From Candidatus Salinicoccus stercoripullorum (GTDB taxonomy: Bacteria > Bacillota > Bacilli > Staphylococcales > Salinicoccaceae), in the NCBI GenBank assembly GCA_019113295.1, contig DXHR01000003.1, forward strand, positions 62,001-126,000: DNA of 64,000 nucleotides, given 5' to 3'. Position numbers and translations under genes: made by a program. Below, piece after piece: positions 1-8,380 of this stretch; the stretch's first letter is position 1, and each line of letters opens with the position of its first letter. The notes under the pieces were generated by a model. That model ran no database searches. It saw only the letters and a list, made by a program, of their open reading frames with translations, and was not told where the DNA came from.

Positions 1-1124
1 AAGAAGGTACTGTTACGACTGTCGGTGAAACAATTGTGACAATCGATGACGGTTCTGAAGACAGCGGTGACGAAGGATCATCCGACGACAAGTCAGAAGA
101 GAAAAAAGAAGATTCCCGTAAAGAAGAAAAATCCGGCTCTGAAGAAGAGAAGAAAGAGGAAACTTCAGAAGATAAGGAATCTGCCAAAAAAGAAACTTCA
201 GGAGAGCGCGTCATAGCGATGCCTTCCGTACGCAAGTTTGCCCGCGACAACGATATTGATATCAGCGAAGTATCCGGCAGCGGCAAAAACGGCCGTGTGC
301 TGAAAGAGGATGTTGAAGCATTCAGGGATGGTGAACAGTCTCCTGAATCTGCAGAAACTGAAAAGGCTGCCCAGGAAGAACCTGCTTCCAAAGAGACCAA
401 ACAGGCAGCACCTGAAGGTCAGTATCCGGAAACGCGTGAGAAGATGAGCGGCATGAGAAAAGCGATTGCCAAAGCAATGGTCAACTCCAAGCAGACATCC
501 CCTCACGTTACACATCTGGACGAAGTGGAAGTTGAAGCGCTCTGGAACCACAGGAAGAAGTTCAAGGATGTGGCAGCTGAACAGGGTGTCAAACTGACAT
601 TCCTTCCGTATGTGGTAAAAGCGCTCGTATCCATGCTCAAGAAGTTCCCTGAGATGAATACTTCAATCGATAATGAAACATTTGAAGTAATCCAGAAACA
701 TTATTATAATGTTGGTATTGCTGCCGATACGGAAAGAGGTCTTGTTGTACCTGTAGTCAAAGATGCAGACAAAAAATCAATGTTCGAGATTTCTGATGAA
801 ATCAACCAGCTTGCCGGCAAAGCACGTGACGGCAAATTGAGCGGTGAGGAAATGAAAGGCGGGTCCATGACGATTTCCAATCTTGGATCAGCAGGAGGAC
901 AATGGTTCACACCAGTTATCAACCAGCCTGAAGTTGCAATTCTCGGGATCGGCCGTATTGAACAGAAACCTATGGTGGTAGATGGTGAAATTGTTGCCAA
1001 ACCGGTACTTGCACTTTCTATGAGCTACGACCACAGACAGATTGACGGTATGACAGCACAGAATGCATTGAACCATGTTAAGCGTCTGCTTAACAATCCG
1101 GAATTATTACTGATGGAGGGATAA
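1..1124 (+). CDS. pdhC: Dihydrolipoamide acetyltransferase (E2) of pyruvate dehydrogenase, 5'-truncated by window edge
   Basis: E2 core of the pyruvate dehydrogenase complex, moving the acetyl group from lipoyl-lysine to CoA. The reading frame is already open at base 3, and the first residues ([15 protein letters not shown]) are the C-terminal strand of a lipoyl domain, so the true start lies upstream. Next comes a very acidic Glu/Lys/Ser/Asp linker of about 55 residues. It is followed by the E1/E3-binding peripheral domain ([22 protein letters not shown]), a second linker, and the catalytic domain with the active-site motif SYDHRQIDG near the C-terminus. About 373 residues are visible. It lies 6 nt ahead of pdhD, whose RBS (ggaggg, 1115-1120) is inside its last codons. 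A GTG at 36 is in frame but is not a real start. Confidence 0.97.
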   Translation, partial: EGTVTTVGETIVTIDDGSEDSGDEGSSDDKSEEKKEDSRKEEKSGSEEEKKEETSEDKESAKKETSGERVIAMPSVRKFARDNDIDISEVSGSGKNGRVLKEDVEAFRDGEQSPESAETEKAAQEEPASKETKQAAPEGQYPETREKMSGMRKAIAKAMVNSKQTSPHVTHLDEVEVEALWNHRKKFKDVAAEQGVKLTFLPYVVKALVSMLKKFPEMNTSIDNETFEVIQKHYYNVGIAADTERGLVVPVVKDADKKSMFEISDEINQLAGKARDGKLSGEEMKGGSMTISNLGSAGGQWFTPVINQPEVAILGIGRIEQKPMVVDGEIVAKPVLALSMSYDHRQIDGMTAQNALNHVKRLLNNPELLLMEG

Positions 1125-1130
1125 GAGCAT

Positions 1131-2537
1131 ATGGTAGTTGGAGATTTTCCTATTGAAACTGATACTGTAGTAGTTGGCGCCGGTCCGGGCGGGTATGTTG
1201 CAGCAATCCGTGCTGCACAGCTTGGCCAGAAAGTGACGATTGTCGAGAAAGGTGATCTTGGCGGTGTATGTCTGAACGTCGGATGTATTCCTTCCAAAGC
1301 ATTGATTTCTTCCTCGCACCGTTTCCATCAGGCTCAGCACTCTGAAGACATGGGTGTTGTGACTGAAGGCGTCAAACTGGACTTTTCAAAAGTGCAGTCA
1401 TTCAAAGACAGCGTAGTGAAGAAGCTCGTTGGCGGTGTTGAAGGACTGCTCAAAGGCAACAAAGTGGAAATCGTAAAAGGCGAAGCGTATTTCGTCGACT
1501 CTAACAAGATGAAAGTCATGGATGAAAAACAGTCCCAGACTTATGAATACAAAAATGCAATTATCGCTACGGGTTCACGCCCGATTGAAATCCCGGGCTT
1601 CAAATTCGGCAAGCGTGTCCTGGATTCCACAGGGGCGCTCGCTCTTGAAGAAAAACCTGAAAAACTTGTCGTAATCGGCGGCGGCTACATCGGCTCAGAG
1701 CTCGGTACAGCCTATGCAAACTTCGGCACTGAAGTGACAATACTTGAAGGTACTAAAGACATCCTCGGCGGATTCGAAAAACAGATGACCCAGGTGGTCA
1801 AAAAGAATCTCAAGAAAAAAGGCGTTACAATCGAAACCGAAGCGATGGCACAATCTGCTGAAGAAACAGACAGTGGCGTCAAAGTCACTTATGAAGTCAA
1901 AGGCGAAACGAAAGAACTCGAAGCGGACTATGTACTCGTCACTGTCGGACGACGTCCGAATACAGACGAACTCGGTCTTGAAGAGCTCGGCATCAAGATG
2001 ACTGACAAAGGCCTCGTGGAAGTGGACAAACAGTCCAGGACTTCCATCGACAATATCTTTGCAATCGGTGATATTGTTCCAGGCCTTCCACTTGCCCATA
2101 AGGCAAGCTACGAAGCCAAAGTGGCGGCAGAAGCGATCTCCGGAGAAAAATCCGAAGTGGATTACCTCGGAATTCCGGCTGTATGCTTCACTGAACCGGA
2201 ACTTGCCACTGTCGGCCACAATGAAGCCAGTGCCAAAGAAGCGGGATTCGAAGTTAAAACAGGTAAATTCCCGTTCGCAGCCAACGGCCGCGCACTGGGT
2301 CTCAACGAAACTGAGGGCTTCGTCAAACTTGTTTCCCGCAAAGAAGACGGGCTTCTTATCGGTGCCCAGGTGGCAGGTACAGGAGCTTCAGACATCATTG
2401 CCGAACTCGGCCTTGCTGTTGAGACAGGCATGACTGCAGAAGATATCGCCCTGACAATCCATGCGCATCCGACACTCGGTGAAATTCCGATGGAAGCGGC
2501 GGACGTTGTCCTCGGCAAACCGATCCACACTATGTAA
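1131..2537 (+). CDS. pdhD: Dihydrolipoamide dehydrogenase (E3)
   Basis: FAD enzyme that reoxidises dihydrolipoamide with NAD+, serving pyruvate dehydrogenase and probably other 2-oxoacid complexes. 468 aa, normal length. Visible motifs: FAD dinucleotide fold GAGPGG at residues 16-21, the redox-active disulfide CLNVGC (Cys47 and Cys52), an NAD-binding GGGYIGSE near residue 183, the second FAD motif AIGDIV, and the C-terminal HAHPTLGE with the catalytic His-Glu pair. It follows pdhC directly in one operon and is closed by a rho-independent terminator. The ATG at 1131 is preceded by ggaggg at 1115-1120. Confidence 0.98.
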   Translation: MVVGDFPIETDTVVVGAGPGGYVAAIRAAQLGQKVTIVEKGDLGGVCLNVGCIPSKALISSSHRFHQAQHSEDMGVVTEGVKLDFSKVQSFKDSVVKKLVGGVEGLLKGNKVEIVKGEAYFVDSNKMKVMDEKQSQTYEYKNAIIATGSRPIEIPGFKFGKRVLDSTGALALEEKPEKLVVIGGGYIGSELGTAYANFGTEVTILEGTKDILGGFEKQMTQVVKKNLKKKGVTIETEAMAQSAEETDSGVKVTYEVKGETKELEADYVLVTVGRRPNTDELGLEELGIKMTDKGLVEVDKQSRTSIDNIFAIGDIVPGLPLAHKASYEAKVAAEAISGEKSEVDYLGIPAVCFTEPELATVGHNEASAKEAGFEVKTGKFPFAANGRALGLNETEGFVKLVSRKEDGLLIGAQVAGTGASDIIAELGLAVETGMTAEDIALTIHAHPTLGEIPMEAADVVLGKPIHTM

Positions 2538-2555
2538 TCGTTAAAATCATAAATC

Positions 2556-2584
2556 AGGCGTCCTTTCTTAAGGGCGCCTTTTTT
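2556..2584 (+). terminator. Rho-independent terminator of the pdh operon
   Basis: Ten-base-pair stem (aggcgtcctt with aagggcgcct, one G-U pair) around a tctt loop, followed by a T run. It lies 18 nt after the pdhD stop and immediately ahead of the RBS of the next gene. Confidence 0.9.
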
Positions 2585-2604
2585 CATACAGGAGTGACAA
2601 AACT

Positions 2605-2880
2605 ATGTCAGAAGAATACAGTTATCCGATTGATGTCGACTGGACGACTGAAGAAGTCATTGATGTCGTACAATTCTTTGAAGCAGTTGAAGCTGCATCC
2701 GATAATGGGATAGGCTCCCGTATCATAAAAGAGCGGTATAACAGATTTAAAAATGTGGTCCCTTCCAAGGCGGAAGAGAAGACACTATTCCGGGAGTTTA
2801 AACAAAGCAGCGGAATTGAGGCATACCAGGCTGTGAAACAACTGAAGGATATGGAAGAGAACGGGATGGTAAAAATCTGA
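2605..2880 (+). CDS. UPF0223 family protein (YktA-like)
   Basis: Small soluble 91-aa protein matching the UPF0223 family, which sits next to pdhD in staphylococci and is called yktA in Bacillus. Visible features are the N-terminal YSYPIDVDWTTEEVIDVVQFF and the C-terminal helix with KQLKDMEENGMVKI. No catalytic motif is visible and its function is unknown. The ATG follows an aggagtgacaaa RBS. It may be transcribed by read-through from pdhD or from its own weak promoter. Confidence 0.9.
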   Translation: MSEEYSYPIDVDWTTEEVIDVVQFFEAVEAASDNGIGSRIIKERYNRFKNVVPSKAEEKTLFREFKQSSGIEAYQAVKQLKDMEENGMVKI

Positions 2881-2900
2881 TCCGGCGGGCTGGGCCAAAA

Positions 2901-2972
2901 GCCCCCGGAAGATAGTATATTTTACGAATCACAGATGAAATCTGTACGTCACACTCCCGGGAGGCATTTTAT
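2901..2972. other. Structured intergenic RNA/terminator-like element
   Basis: GCCCCCGGA (2901-2909) can pair with TCCCGGGAGGC (2955-2965), allowing two one-base bulges, and the 3' arm is followed by ATTTTAT. The enclosed loop holds a second hairpin, ACAGAT-gaa-ATCTGT (2931-2945). It could be a branched terminator of the UPF0223 gene or a small structured RNA. The overlapping GGGC (2892-2895) can pair with GCCC (2901-2904) instead, so alternative folds exist. Confidence 0.45.
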
Positions 2973-3054
2973 CTGATCGTATCAAGTATGTTTGATTAAA
3001 ATACGCACTGTAGGGTAATATTCAGTATGAAGGCATAAAATTTTGGAGGATAAT

Positions 3055-4101
3055 ATGGCTAAAAAACATTACACACAAACTGTAGAACCGGTCAGCCGGA
3101 TAGCTGAAAGGATTTTTGGCTGGCTGGCATGGATCGCACTGCTTGCGATTACAGGTTTAGTTCTATTCTTTTCACTTGTGATGGTGAATGACCCTGCATT
3201 CATCGAGTCGTTCAGACAGGAAATGCAAAATTCATTGTCCCAGATGGATACAGGCGGCGTTTCGACTGAACAAATGACTGATCAGATGCTATCCTGGCTC
3301 AACAGTTCATGGATGATTGCACTCTATTTTGCAGTGCCTCTGATCATCGGACTGTTTGGACTGCTTACTCTGAGACGGAGAATACTGGCCGGTTTCCTGC
3401 TGCTCATAGCAGGCGTGCTGACAGCACCGCTGGTACTTGCAGTCGTTACAGGTCTCATCCCATTGTTCTTCGTCATTGCAGCCATTCTGCTCTTTGTCCG
3501 GAAGGACCGTGTCATTACACATGATGACGGTTATCCTGCCGGAGAGGAGAAGAGACGGGAGCAATTCACAGATGACCGCCGCACTCCTGAATCGGACAGG
3601 GCAGCGGGCGAAGGTGCTGCTGGTGCAGCGTATGACAGGGATGACGTGAAAACGTATGAACGCGAACCTCTTAGCCGCGACCGTTCATATGAAGAGGATG
3701 ATCTTGAATCTACCCGCCAGTACCGTGCGATCGATGATGAGACCGAGCGTGAATACAGGGAACGCCAGAAAGACGGGGCAGCGGGACTGTCCACATATGA
3801 AGATGAACGTTCTGAGCGCGGTGACGACCGTTATGTGGATGAAGATAGTATCGGTGGGGGATCCAGCAGGTATGTTGATGCAAACATTGATTCCCGGGAG
3901 ACGACGGATCCAGTGACGGAAGAAGAATATACGAGACGCGGCGGCACACCCGGTTTCAATGACGAAGTGCCGGGGGATGATGGTGAAACTCTGAATGATA
4001 CAGATGAGAAGCGCCGCAGATCCCTGAAGAACAGTGAATATGATTATGATGCTTCACGTGAAAGAAGAAATAACCTGGACCGCCGCAACAGCGGAGAATA
4101 A
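3055..4101 (+). CDS. DUF4064-like membrane protein with long charged C-terminal tail
   Basis: 348-aa protein with two parts. Residues 1-155 hold about four membrane segments: one near residue 25-45, an extracytoplasmic loop rich in Gln/Met/Ser, then three close helices around 90-155. I read this as similar to the DUF4064 family of staphylococcal membrane proteins; the assignment is tentative. The remaining ~190 residues are hydrophilic and dominated by Arg, Asp, Glu, Tyr and Ser, with loosely repeated DRYVDE and SRYVDAN units, and look disordered. The start ATG at 3055 has ggagga at 3045-3050; an in-frame TTG at 3043 overlaps that RBS and is rejected. Function unknown. Confidence 0.75.
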   Translation: MAKKHYTQTVEPVSRIAERIFGWLAWIALLAITGLVLFFSLVMVNDPAFIESFRQEMQNSLSQMDTGGVSTEQMTDQMLSWLNSSWMIALYFAVPLIIGLFGLLTLRRRILAGFLLLIAGVLTAPLVLAVVTGLIPLFFVIAAILLFVRKDRVITHDDGYPAGEEKRREQFTDDRRTPESDRAAGEGAAGAAYDRDDVKTYEREPLSRDRSYEEDDLESTRQYRAIDDETEREYRERQKDGAAGLSTYEDERSERGDDRYVDEDSIGGGSSRYVDANIDSRETTDPVTEEEYTRRGGTPGFNDEVPGDDGETLNDTDEKRRRSLKNSEYDYDASRERRNNLDRRNSGE

Positions 4102-4110
4102 CATACTAAA

Positions 4111-4142
4111 CAGCACCCGGCCTGATTCAGGCCGGGTGCTGT
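4111..4142. terminator. Bidirectional terminator between convergent genes
   Basis: Near-perfect palindrome: cagcacccggcctga pairs with tcaggccgggtgctg around a single T. It lies 10 nt after the DUF4064-like stop and 7 nt from the convergent TetR gene end. The T tail is short on both strands, but stem strength and position fit a shared terminator. Confidence 0.8.
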
Positions 4143-4148
4143 TGTGCA

Positions 4149-4784
4149 TTACTCGGGTTTTAAATATTCAAGATATATGCTGCTCACGGTTTCCAGCTGA
4201 TGTTCGGTTGAAAGGTCACCGCTCATGTTTGCGATGCGATGACTCATTGCGAGCTTCTGTGTATAGATGCCGATGTTGTTGAGTATGGGCAGCATGATCT
4301 CCCTTCTGCACCTGGCAGGATGGAGCGAGCCATCCCTTTTGCCCTTATCCACGAGCTCCATGAAGTGGTCTGCAATCTGTCTGCGGGCCGAAAAATAGGG
4401 ACGGGTATCATCCAACGGATCCAAAGTGTTGTCAAGATAGACAAGGAAGGCGTCATTGAATTTGGATTTGCAGGAGCCCGGGTGATTCTGGGAGTCCTTC
4501 ATATATTTAAAGCAGTCTTCAAGCTTTTCGTATGCTGTACGGCCGGGCTGATCCAGTATATTTTTAAAAGCCTCTGCTTCTGATTCCATGATTGAAGTTG
4601 CTACTGCTAAAATCAGCTGCTTCTTTTTAGGGAAATACCGGAATAATGTGGCAATTCCAATACCTTCGGCATCGGCGATATCCTGCATATGCACTGCGTT
4701 GAATCCTTTTTTTACGAAAAGTTCCTCTGCAGTCCTTATTATGCCGGAACGACGACGCTCTTTATTAGCTTCGCGTAATCCCAT
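4149..4784 (-). CDS. TetR/AcrR family transcriptional regulator
   Basis: 211-aa one-component repressor. Residues 1-60 carry the TetR helix-turn-helix, with IIRTAEELFVKKGFNAVHMQDIADAEG and the recognition segment GIATLFRYFPKKKQLI. The C-terminal ligand-binding part is helical and not assignable to a ligand. The ATG at 4784 has a strong aaaggag 9 nt upstream; a longer frame back to 4853 lacks an RBS and runs through promoter-like sequence. It is divergent from the BASS transporter gene, and a palindrome in the shared intergenic region (5004-5019) is a plausible operator, so it probably controls that transporter and itself. Confidence 0.9.
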   Translation of the reverse strand: MGLREANKERRRSGIIRTAEELFVKKGFNAVHMQDIADAEGIGIATLFRYFPKKKQLILAVATSIMESEAEAFKNILDQPGRTAYEKLEDCFKYMKDSQNHPGSCKSKFNDAFLVYLDNTLDPLDDTRPYFSARRQIADHFMELVDKGKRDGSLHPARCRREIMLPILNNIGIYTQKLAMSHRIANMSGDLSTEHQLETVSSIYLEYLKPE

Positions 4785-4819
4785 TCTGCTGTCTCCTTTT
4801 AATAATCTGTAATCATTAT

Positions 4820-4847
4820 AATATAAAACGGGAAAATTATATATCAA
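4820..4847 (-). promoter_or_regulatory. Putative promoter of the TetR-family gene
   Basis: On the minus strand, TTGATA (4847-4842) is separated by 16 nt from TATATT (4825-4820), 36 nt before the start codon. The surroundings are AT-rich. Confidence 0.5.
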
Positions 4848-5003
4848 AATCATATAAAATTTTTACGGCTATTTGTAAGCGGTGCCGAAATACGGGAAGT
4901 GATTGATTATCCCGGCCAGCGGTCCATCCATATTTAAAAGATTCAAAAGATTTTAAATAAAGACCTATGATAATTTTGAATTATCTGCTAATATACTCTT
5001 TAT

Positions 5004-5019
5004 AGTTTCAAGCGAAACT
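5004..5019. promoter_or_regulatory. Palindromic candidate operator for the TetR-family regulator
   Basis: AGTTTC-aagc-GAAACT is a perfect 6-bp inverted repeat with a 4-nt spacer, 34 nt upstream of the transporter start. It overlaps a -10-like TATAGT (5001-5006), the place expected for repressor binding. The link to this TetR is inferred from position only. Confidence 0.5.
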
Positions 5020-5052
5020 GAATATACTGCTGTCCAATAGGGAGGGTCTGTA

Positions 5053-6033
5053 ATGAATGCTGTAGCCAGATTCAGCCAGTTTGTGGGAAACACTTTCGCA
5101 GTCTGGGTGATTTTATTTGCAGTAATATCGTTTTTATTCCCCGGAGGATTTATATGGATTGGTGCCTATATCAATCTGCTTCTCGGGATTATCATGTTCG
5201 GCATGGGGCTTACTTTGAAGCCTGAAGATTTTAAAAGGGTATTGAAGGCCCCCAAAATTGTATTTATCGTGGTGATTGCCCAATATGCAATCATGCCGAT
5301 CATCGCGCTGGGTCTCGTCATGCTGTTCCAGCTTCCTCCTGAAATTGCGGTGGGTGTAATCCTGGTCGGGTGCGCACCGGGAGGGACATCCTCCAACGTC
5401 ATGACATATCTTGCGAAAGGAAATACGGCATTGTCCGTCACAGCCACGGCAGTATCGACTATACTTGCGCCGGTACTGACCCCGGCGCTCACACTGCTGC
5501 TGGCCAGTGCGTGGCTGCCGGTATCTTTCATGGATCTGTTCGTATCAATCGTCCAGATTGTCCTGGTTCCTGTCATTTTAGGGCTTGTCGTGAGATATCT
5601 TGCAGGTGACAGCATTGAAAAAGGCATTGCAGTATTGCCGCTCGTATCAGTGGTCGGGATCGTCGGTGTTGTCGCAGCGGTCGTTTCAGCCAACACTGAA
5701 GCAATCGTGCAATCCGGTCTTCTCATATTCCTGGTCGTCATACTGCATAATATGCTCGGCTATATCATCGGGTTTCTGGCTGCCAGGGTATTCGGTCTGA
5801 AACTTGCGGATCAGAAAGCGACCTCTATAGAAGTCGGTATGCAGAATTCAGGCCTTGCCGCTGCTTTGTCAGCAGCCCATTTCTCACCGCTGTCCGCAGT
5901 GCCGGCAGCACTGTTCAGTGTCTGGCATAATATCTCAGGTTCGCTGATCGCCACCTGGATGAGCAAAAAAACTGACGGCAGTGAAAGGGATGAAGTGGTA
6001 CAAGAGCAAAAAACGGATGGAGTACGTGCATAA
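5053..6033 (+). CDS. BASS (bile acid:sodium symporter) family transporter
   Basis: 326-aa polytopic membrane protein with nine to ten hydrophobic segments. Family signatures are clear: GCAPGGTSSNVMTYLAKGN near residue 110-130 and IEVGMQNSGLAAAL near residue 258-272, which in characterised BASS proteins line the Na+ and substrate sites. Family members move bile acids, pyruvate, pantoate or 2-keto acids with sodium. RBS ggaggg is 7 nt before the ATG. Only 35 nt separate it from ilvD with no terminator between, so the two are probably co-transcribed. A 2-keto-acid or related substrate is therefore a reasonable guess, not shown by sequence. Confidence 0.9.
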   Translation: MNAVARFSQFVGNTFAVWVILFAVISFLFPGGFIWIGAYINLLLGIIMFGMGLTLKPEDFKRVLKAPKIVFIVVIAQYAIMPIIALGLVMLFQLPPEIAVGVILVGCAPGGTSSNVMTYLAKGNTALSVTATAVSTILAPVLTPALTLLLASAWLPVSFMDLFVSIVQIVLVPVILGLVVRYLAGDSIEKGIAVLPLVSVVGIVGVVAAVVSANTEAIVQSGLLIFLVVILHNMLGYIIGFLAARVFGLKLADQKATSIEVGMQNSGLAAALSAAHFSPLSAVPAALFSVWHNISGSLIATWMSKKTDGSERDEVVQEQKTDGVRA

Positions 6034-6068
6034 AAAGAGATGAAGGTAAATGAAAGGTGGTCCACAGT

Positions 6069-7772
6069 ATGTCTACTGAGGGAAAAACAAAAAAAGATCT
6101 ACGCATCAAGAGTCATGTCTACACTGAAAGCAATGTTAAAGCGCCGAACCGGGCGATGCTCCGGGCGGTCGGATTGACTGACGAAAGTTTTACAAAACCG
6201 CAGATCGGCATTGCGAGTACATGGGCGGAAGTGACACCGTGCAACATACATCTGAACGATCTTGCGACAGAAGCCAAGATAGGAGCGCAGGAGGCGGGCG
6301 GTGTACCGCTGCAGTTTAATACAATCACTGTGTCTGACGGAATCTCCATGGGAACGCAGGGCATGCGCTATTCATTGCCATCCCGTGATCTGATCGCCGA
6401 TTCCATCGAGACGGTCGTCGGTGCGGAGAACCTCGACGGACTAGTTGCCATCGGTGCATGTGATAAAAACATACCGGGCTGTGCAATTGCGATTGCGAAT
6501 GCTGAAGTCCCGGCTGTATTCGCCTACGGCGGTACTATCGCACCGGGTAATCTGCGCGGCGCAGACATCGATCTGGTCTCTGTTTTTGAAGGGGTCGGCA
6601 AGCACAACAACGGAGACATCGACGACAAAGAACTGAATGCCATTGAATGCAGTGCCTGTCCGGGCGCCGGTGCATGCGGCGGAATGTATACTGCAAATAC
6701 CATGGCTTCTGCGATGGAGGCGATGGGGATGAGCCTGCCTGGCAGCGCATCGAATCCTGCCGAATCCAAAGCGAAAGCCGAGGATATAAAAGCGGCCGGT
6801 GAAGCGGTATACAATCTGCTTGAGAAGGAAATCTATCCAAAAGATATCATGACCAAAGAAGCTTTTGAAAACGCAATTACTGTTGTCATGGCGCTTGGCG
6901 GTTCAACGAATGCCATCCTCCACCTTCTTGCGATTGCGCATGCAGCCGAAGTGGATGTTACAATTGACGACTTCAACCGCCTGCAGAAGAGTGTGCCTCA
7001 CCTGGCAGATCTGAAACCGAGCGGGCGTTATGTAATGCAGGATCTGTATAAAGCGGGCGGTGTCCAGGGAGTGATGAAAATGCTCCACAGGGAAGGCTTC
7101 ATCCACGGGGACTGCATGACTGTTACAGGTAAGACGGTTGCCGAGAATCTGGCGGAAGTGGAGGACCTTAAAGAGGGACAGGATGTCATCATGCCACTTG
7201 ATAATCCGAAACGTGCAGACGGGCCGCTGATCGTCCTGAAAGGGAACCTGTCACCAACAGGTGCGGTGGCGAAAGTATCCGGGGTCAAAGTGAAACATCA
7301 CCAGGGGCCGGCACGGGTTTTCGACAATGAAAAAGAGGCGATGGATGCAGTACTTGACAATGAGATCAGGGAAGGCGATGTACTTGTCATCCGTTATGTA
7401 GGACCGAAGGGCGGCCCGGGAATGCCTGAGATGCTTTCCGTATCGAGCCTGCTCGTCGGCAAAGGCATGGGGGAGAAAGTGGCGCTTCTTACAGACGGCC
7501 GGTTCTCCGGTGGAACGCATGGTCTTGTAGTGGGACACATTTCGCCTGAAGCACAGGCCGGCGGACCAATTGCCTTCCTTCGCGAAGGAGACCTTGTCAC
7601 TGTGGATTCAGATAAGAAAGAAATATCATTCGATATATCTGATGAGGAGATTGAAAGACGCAGAGCGGAATGGACAGCACCCGAACTGTACAGGAAAGGT
7701 GTACTGGGGAAATATGCACATAATGTGACATGCTCATCCCAGGGAGCTGTAACAGATTTCCTCACAAAATAA
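6069..7772 (+). CDS. ilvD: Dihydroxy-acid dehydratase
   Basis: Fe-S enzyme dehydrating 2,3-dihydroxy-isovalerate and 2,3-dihydroxy-3-methylvalerate to the 2-keto acids of valine/leucine and isoleucine synthesis. 567 aa, typical length. Cluster cysteines are in CDKNIPGC and [19 protein letters not shown], and the C-terminal [11 protein letters not shown] motif is present. The ATG at 6069 is served by aaaggtgg at 6053-6060; an in-frame GTG at 6057 lies within that RBS. In S. aureus ilvD is the first gene of the ilv-leu operon. Here it is followed by its own terminator, and the rest of the pathway starts 0.6 kb later from a separate T-box leader. Confidence 0.97.
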   Translation: MSTEGKTKKDLRIKSHVYTESNVKAPNRAMLRAVGLTDESFTKPQIGIASTWAEVTPCNIHLNDLATEAKIGAQEAGGVPLQFNTITVSDGISMGTQGMRYSLPSRDLIADSIETVVGAENLDGLVAIGACDKNIPGCAIAIANAEVPAVFAYGGTIAPGNLRGADIDLVSVFEGVGKHNNGDIDDKELNAIECSACPGAGACGGMYTANTMASAMEAMGMSLPGSASNPAESKAKAEDIKAAGEAVYNLLEKEIYPKDIMTKEAFENAITVVMALGGSTNAILHLLAIAHAAEVDVTIDDFNRLQKSVPHLADLKPSGRYVMQDLYKAGGVQGVMKMLHREGFIHGDCMTVTGKTVAENLAEVEDLKEGQDVIMPLDNPKRADGPLIVLKGNLSPTGAVAKVSGVKVKHHQGPARVFDNEKEAMDAVLDNEIREGDVLVIRYVGPKGGPGMPEMLSVSSLLVGKGMGEKVALLTDGRFSGGTHGLVVGHISPEAQAGGPIAFLREGDLVTVDSDKKEISFDISDEEIERRRAEWTAPELYRKGVLGKYAHNVTCSSQGAVTDFLTK

Positions 7773-7783
7773 ATCATGATGCG

Positions 7784-7816
7784 AACCTCTCCGGTACTTT
7801 CCGGGAGGTTTTTCTT
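7784..7816 (+). terminator. Rho-independent terminator after ilvD
   Basis: AACCTC(T)CCGG pairs with CCGGGAGGTT around a tacttt loop, with one bulged T in the 5' arm, followed by TTTTTCTT. It ends the transporter-ilvD unit. Confidence 0.88.
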
Positions 7817-7860
7817 ATATACTCAGAAAAAAATTTAAAAAACTGGTTTTTTTCTAAACC

Positions 7861-7996
7861 TTGATATAGCAGCAATGTAAGCGATAACAAAATCAGAAAT
7901 ATCAGACGATTTAAAATAATTTAATATTTAGGTGTTGATTTCTGACGCTAAACGTTATAAGATTACTTTCAATATCACATATCAGAAATGTCTGAT
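7861..7996 (+). promoter_or_regulatory. Promoter region of ilvB operon with three ATCAGAAAT-like boxes (possible CodY sites)
   Basis: A sigma-A-like promoter TTGATT (7935-7940)-N17-TAAGAT (7958-7963) lies here. Around it are three copies of a TCAGAAAT core: 7892-7900 forward (followed by another ATCAGA), 7939-7945 inverted (ATTTCTGA), and 7981-7996 as the perfect inverted repeat ATCAGA-aatg-TCTGAT. The core matches the centre of the CodY consensus AATTTTCWGAAAATT, although flanks match poorly. CodY represses ilv-leu genes in staphylococci, so CodY is the likeliest binder. Another regulator of unknown identity is possible. Confidence 0.55.
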
Positions 7997-8015
7997 AACT
8001 TTTTTCGGACACACA

Positions 8016-8250
8016 TACAGGAAAACGACGATGGGACCTTATGATTATACATGACATTTACCAGAGACCCGGAAGATGCTGGAAACCGGGAATGTCAAAA
8101 TCATACTTCTCGACCCTGAGTGCCGGACTGAAAGATGAGTTCATCGAATAGGCCGAGCCGGGTGCAAAACACCCGTTACCAAAAGGACTGCCGGCGGCAG
8201 TCCAGGAGGCATTCACCGTAAGGTGCATGCAGATTTGGGTGGTACCGTGG
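8016..8250 (+). promoter_or_regulatory. T-box riboswitch of the ilvB-leu operon (Leu or Ile tRNA sensing)
   Basis: Classical T-box leader. The T-box core TGGGTGGTACCGTGG is at 8236-8250. Stem I includes TGACATT/AATGTCA (8051-8057/8091-8097) and an AGAGAC-CCGG...GCTGGAAACCGGG apical module near 8063-8090. Stem III-like hairpins follow: CGGGTG-caaaa-CACCCG (8159-8175) and GGACTGCC-ggc-GGCAGTCC (8185-8203). The specifier is not certain. CTC at 8109-8111 (Leu, followed by G) is the usual choice for ilv-leu operons, but ATC at 8100-8102 (Ile, followed by A) lies nearby. Uncharged tRNA pairing should favour read-through into ilvB. Confidence 0.92.
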
Positions 8251-8324
8251 AAAAGACTCTTTTCTCCCCATGCTGATACTTATTTCAAAATAGGTGTCTT
8301 CAGGGAGGATAGAGTCTTTTTTTA
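8251..8324 (+). terminator. Regulated terminator of the ilvB T-box leader
   Basis: AGACTCT (8254-8260) pairs with AGAGTCT (8311-8317), extended by CTCCC (8264-8268) with GGGAG (8303-8307), followed by seven or more T. It would form when the antiterminator containing the T-box is not stabilised. Confidence 0.88.
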
Positions 8325-8380
8325 TTCCAAAAGTTTTCACAGGAATCTTTCCCGTGCGAAATACAAGGAGGTAAGTGGTA

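Noticed and set aside
6057..6068. GTG start for ilvD 12 nt upstream
   Set aside because: The GTG is part of the aaaggtgg RBS that serves ATG 6069.
7784..7816. Reading the ilvD terminator as a leader-peptide attenuator for ilvB
   Set aside because: No short leucine-rich ORF lies next to it, and a full T-box leader follows 200 nt later.
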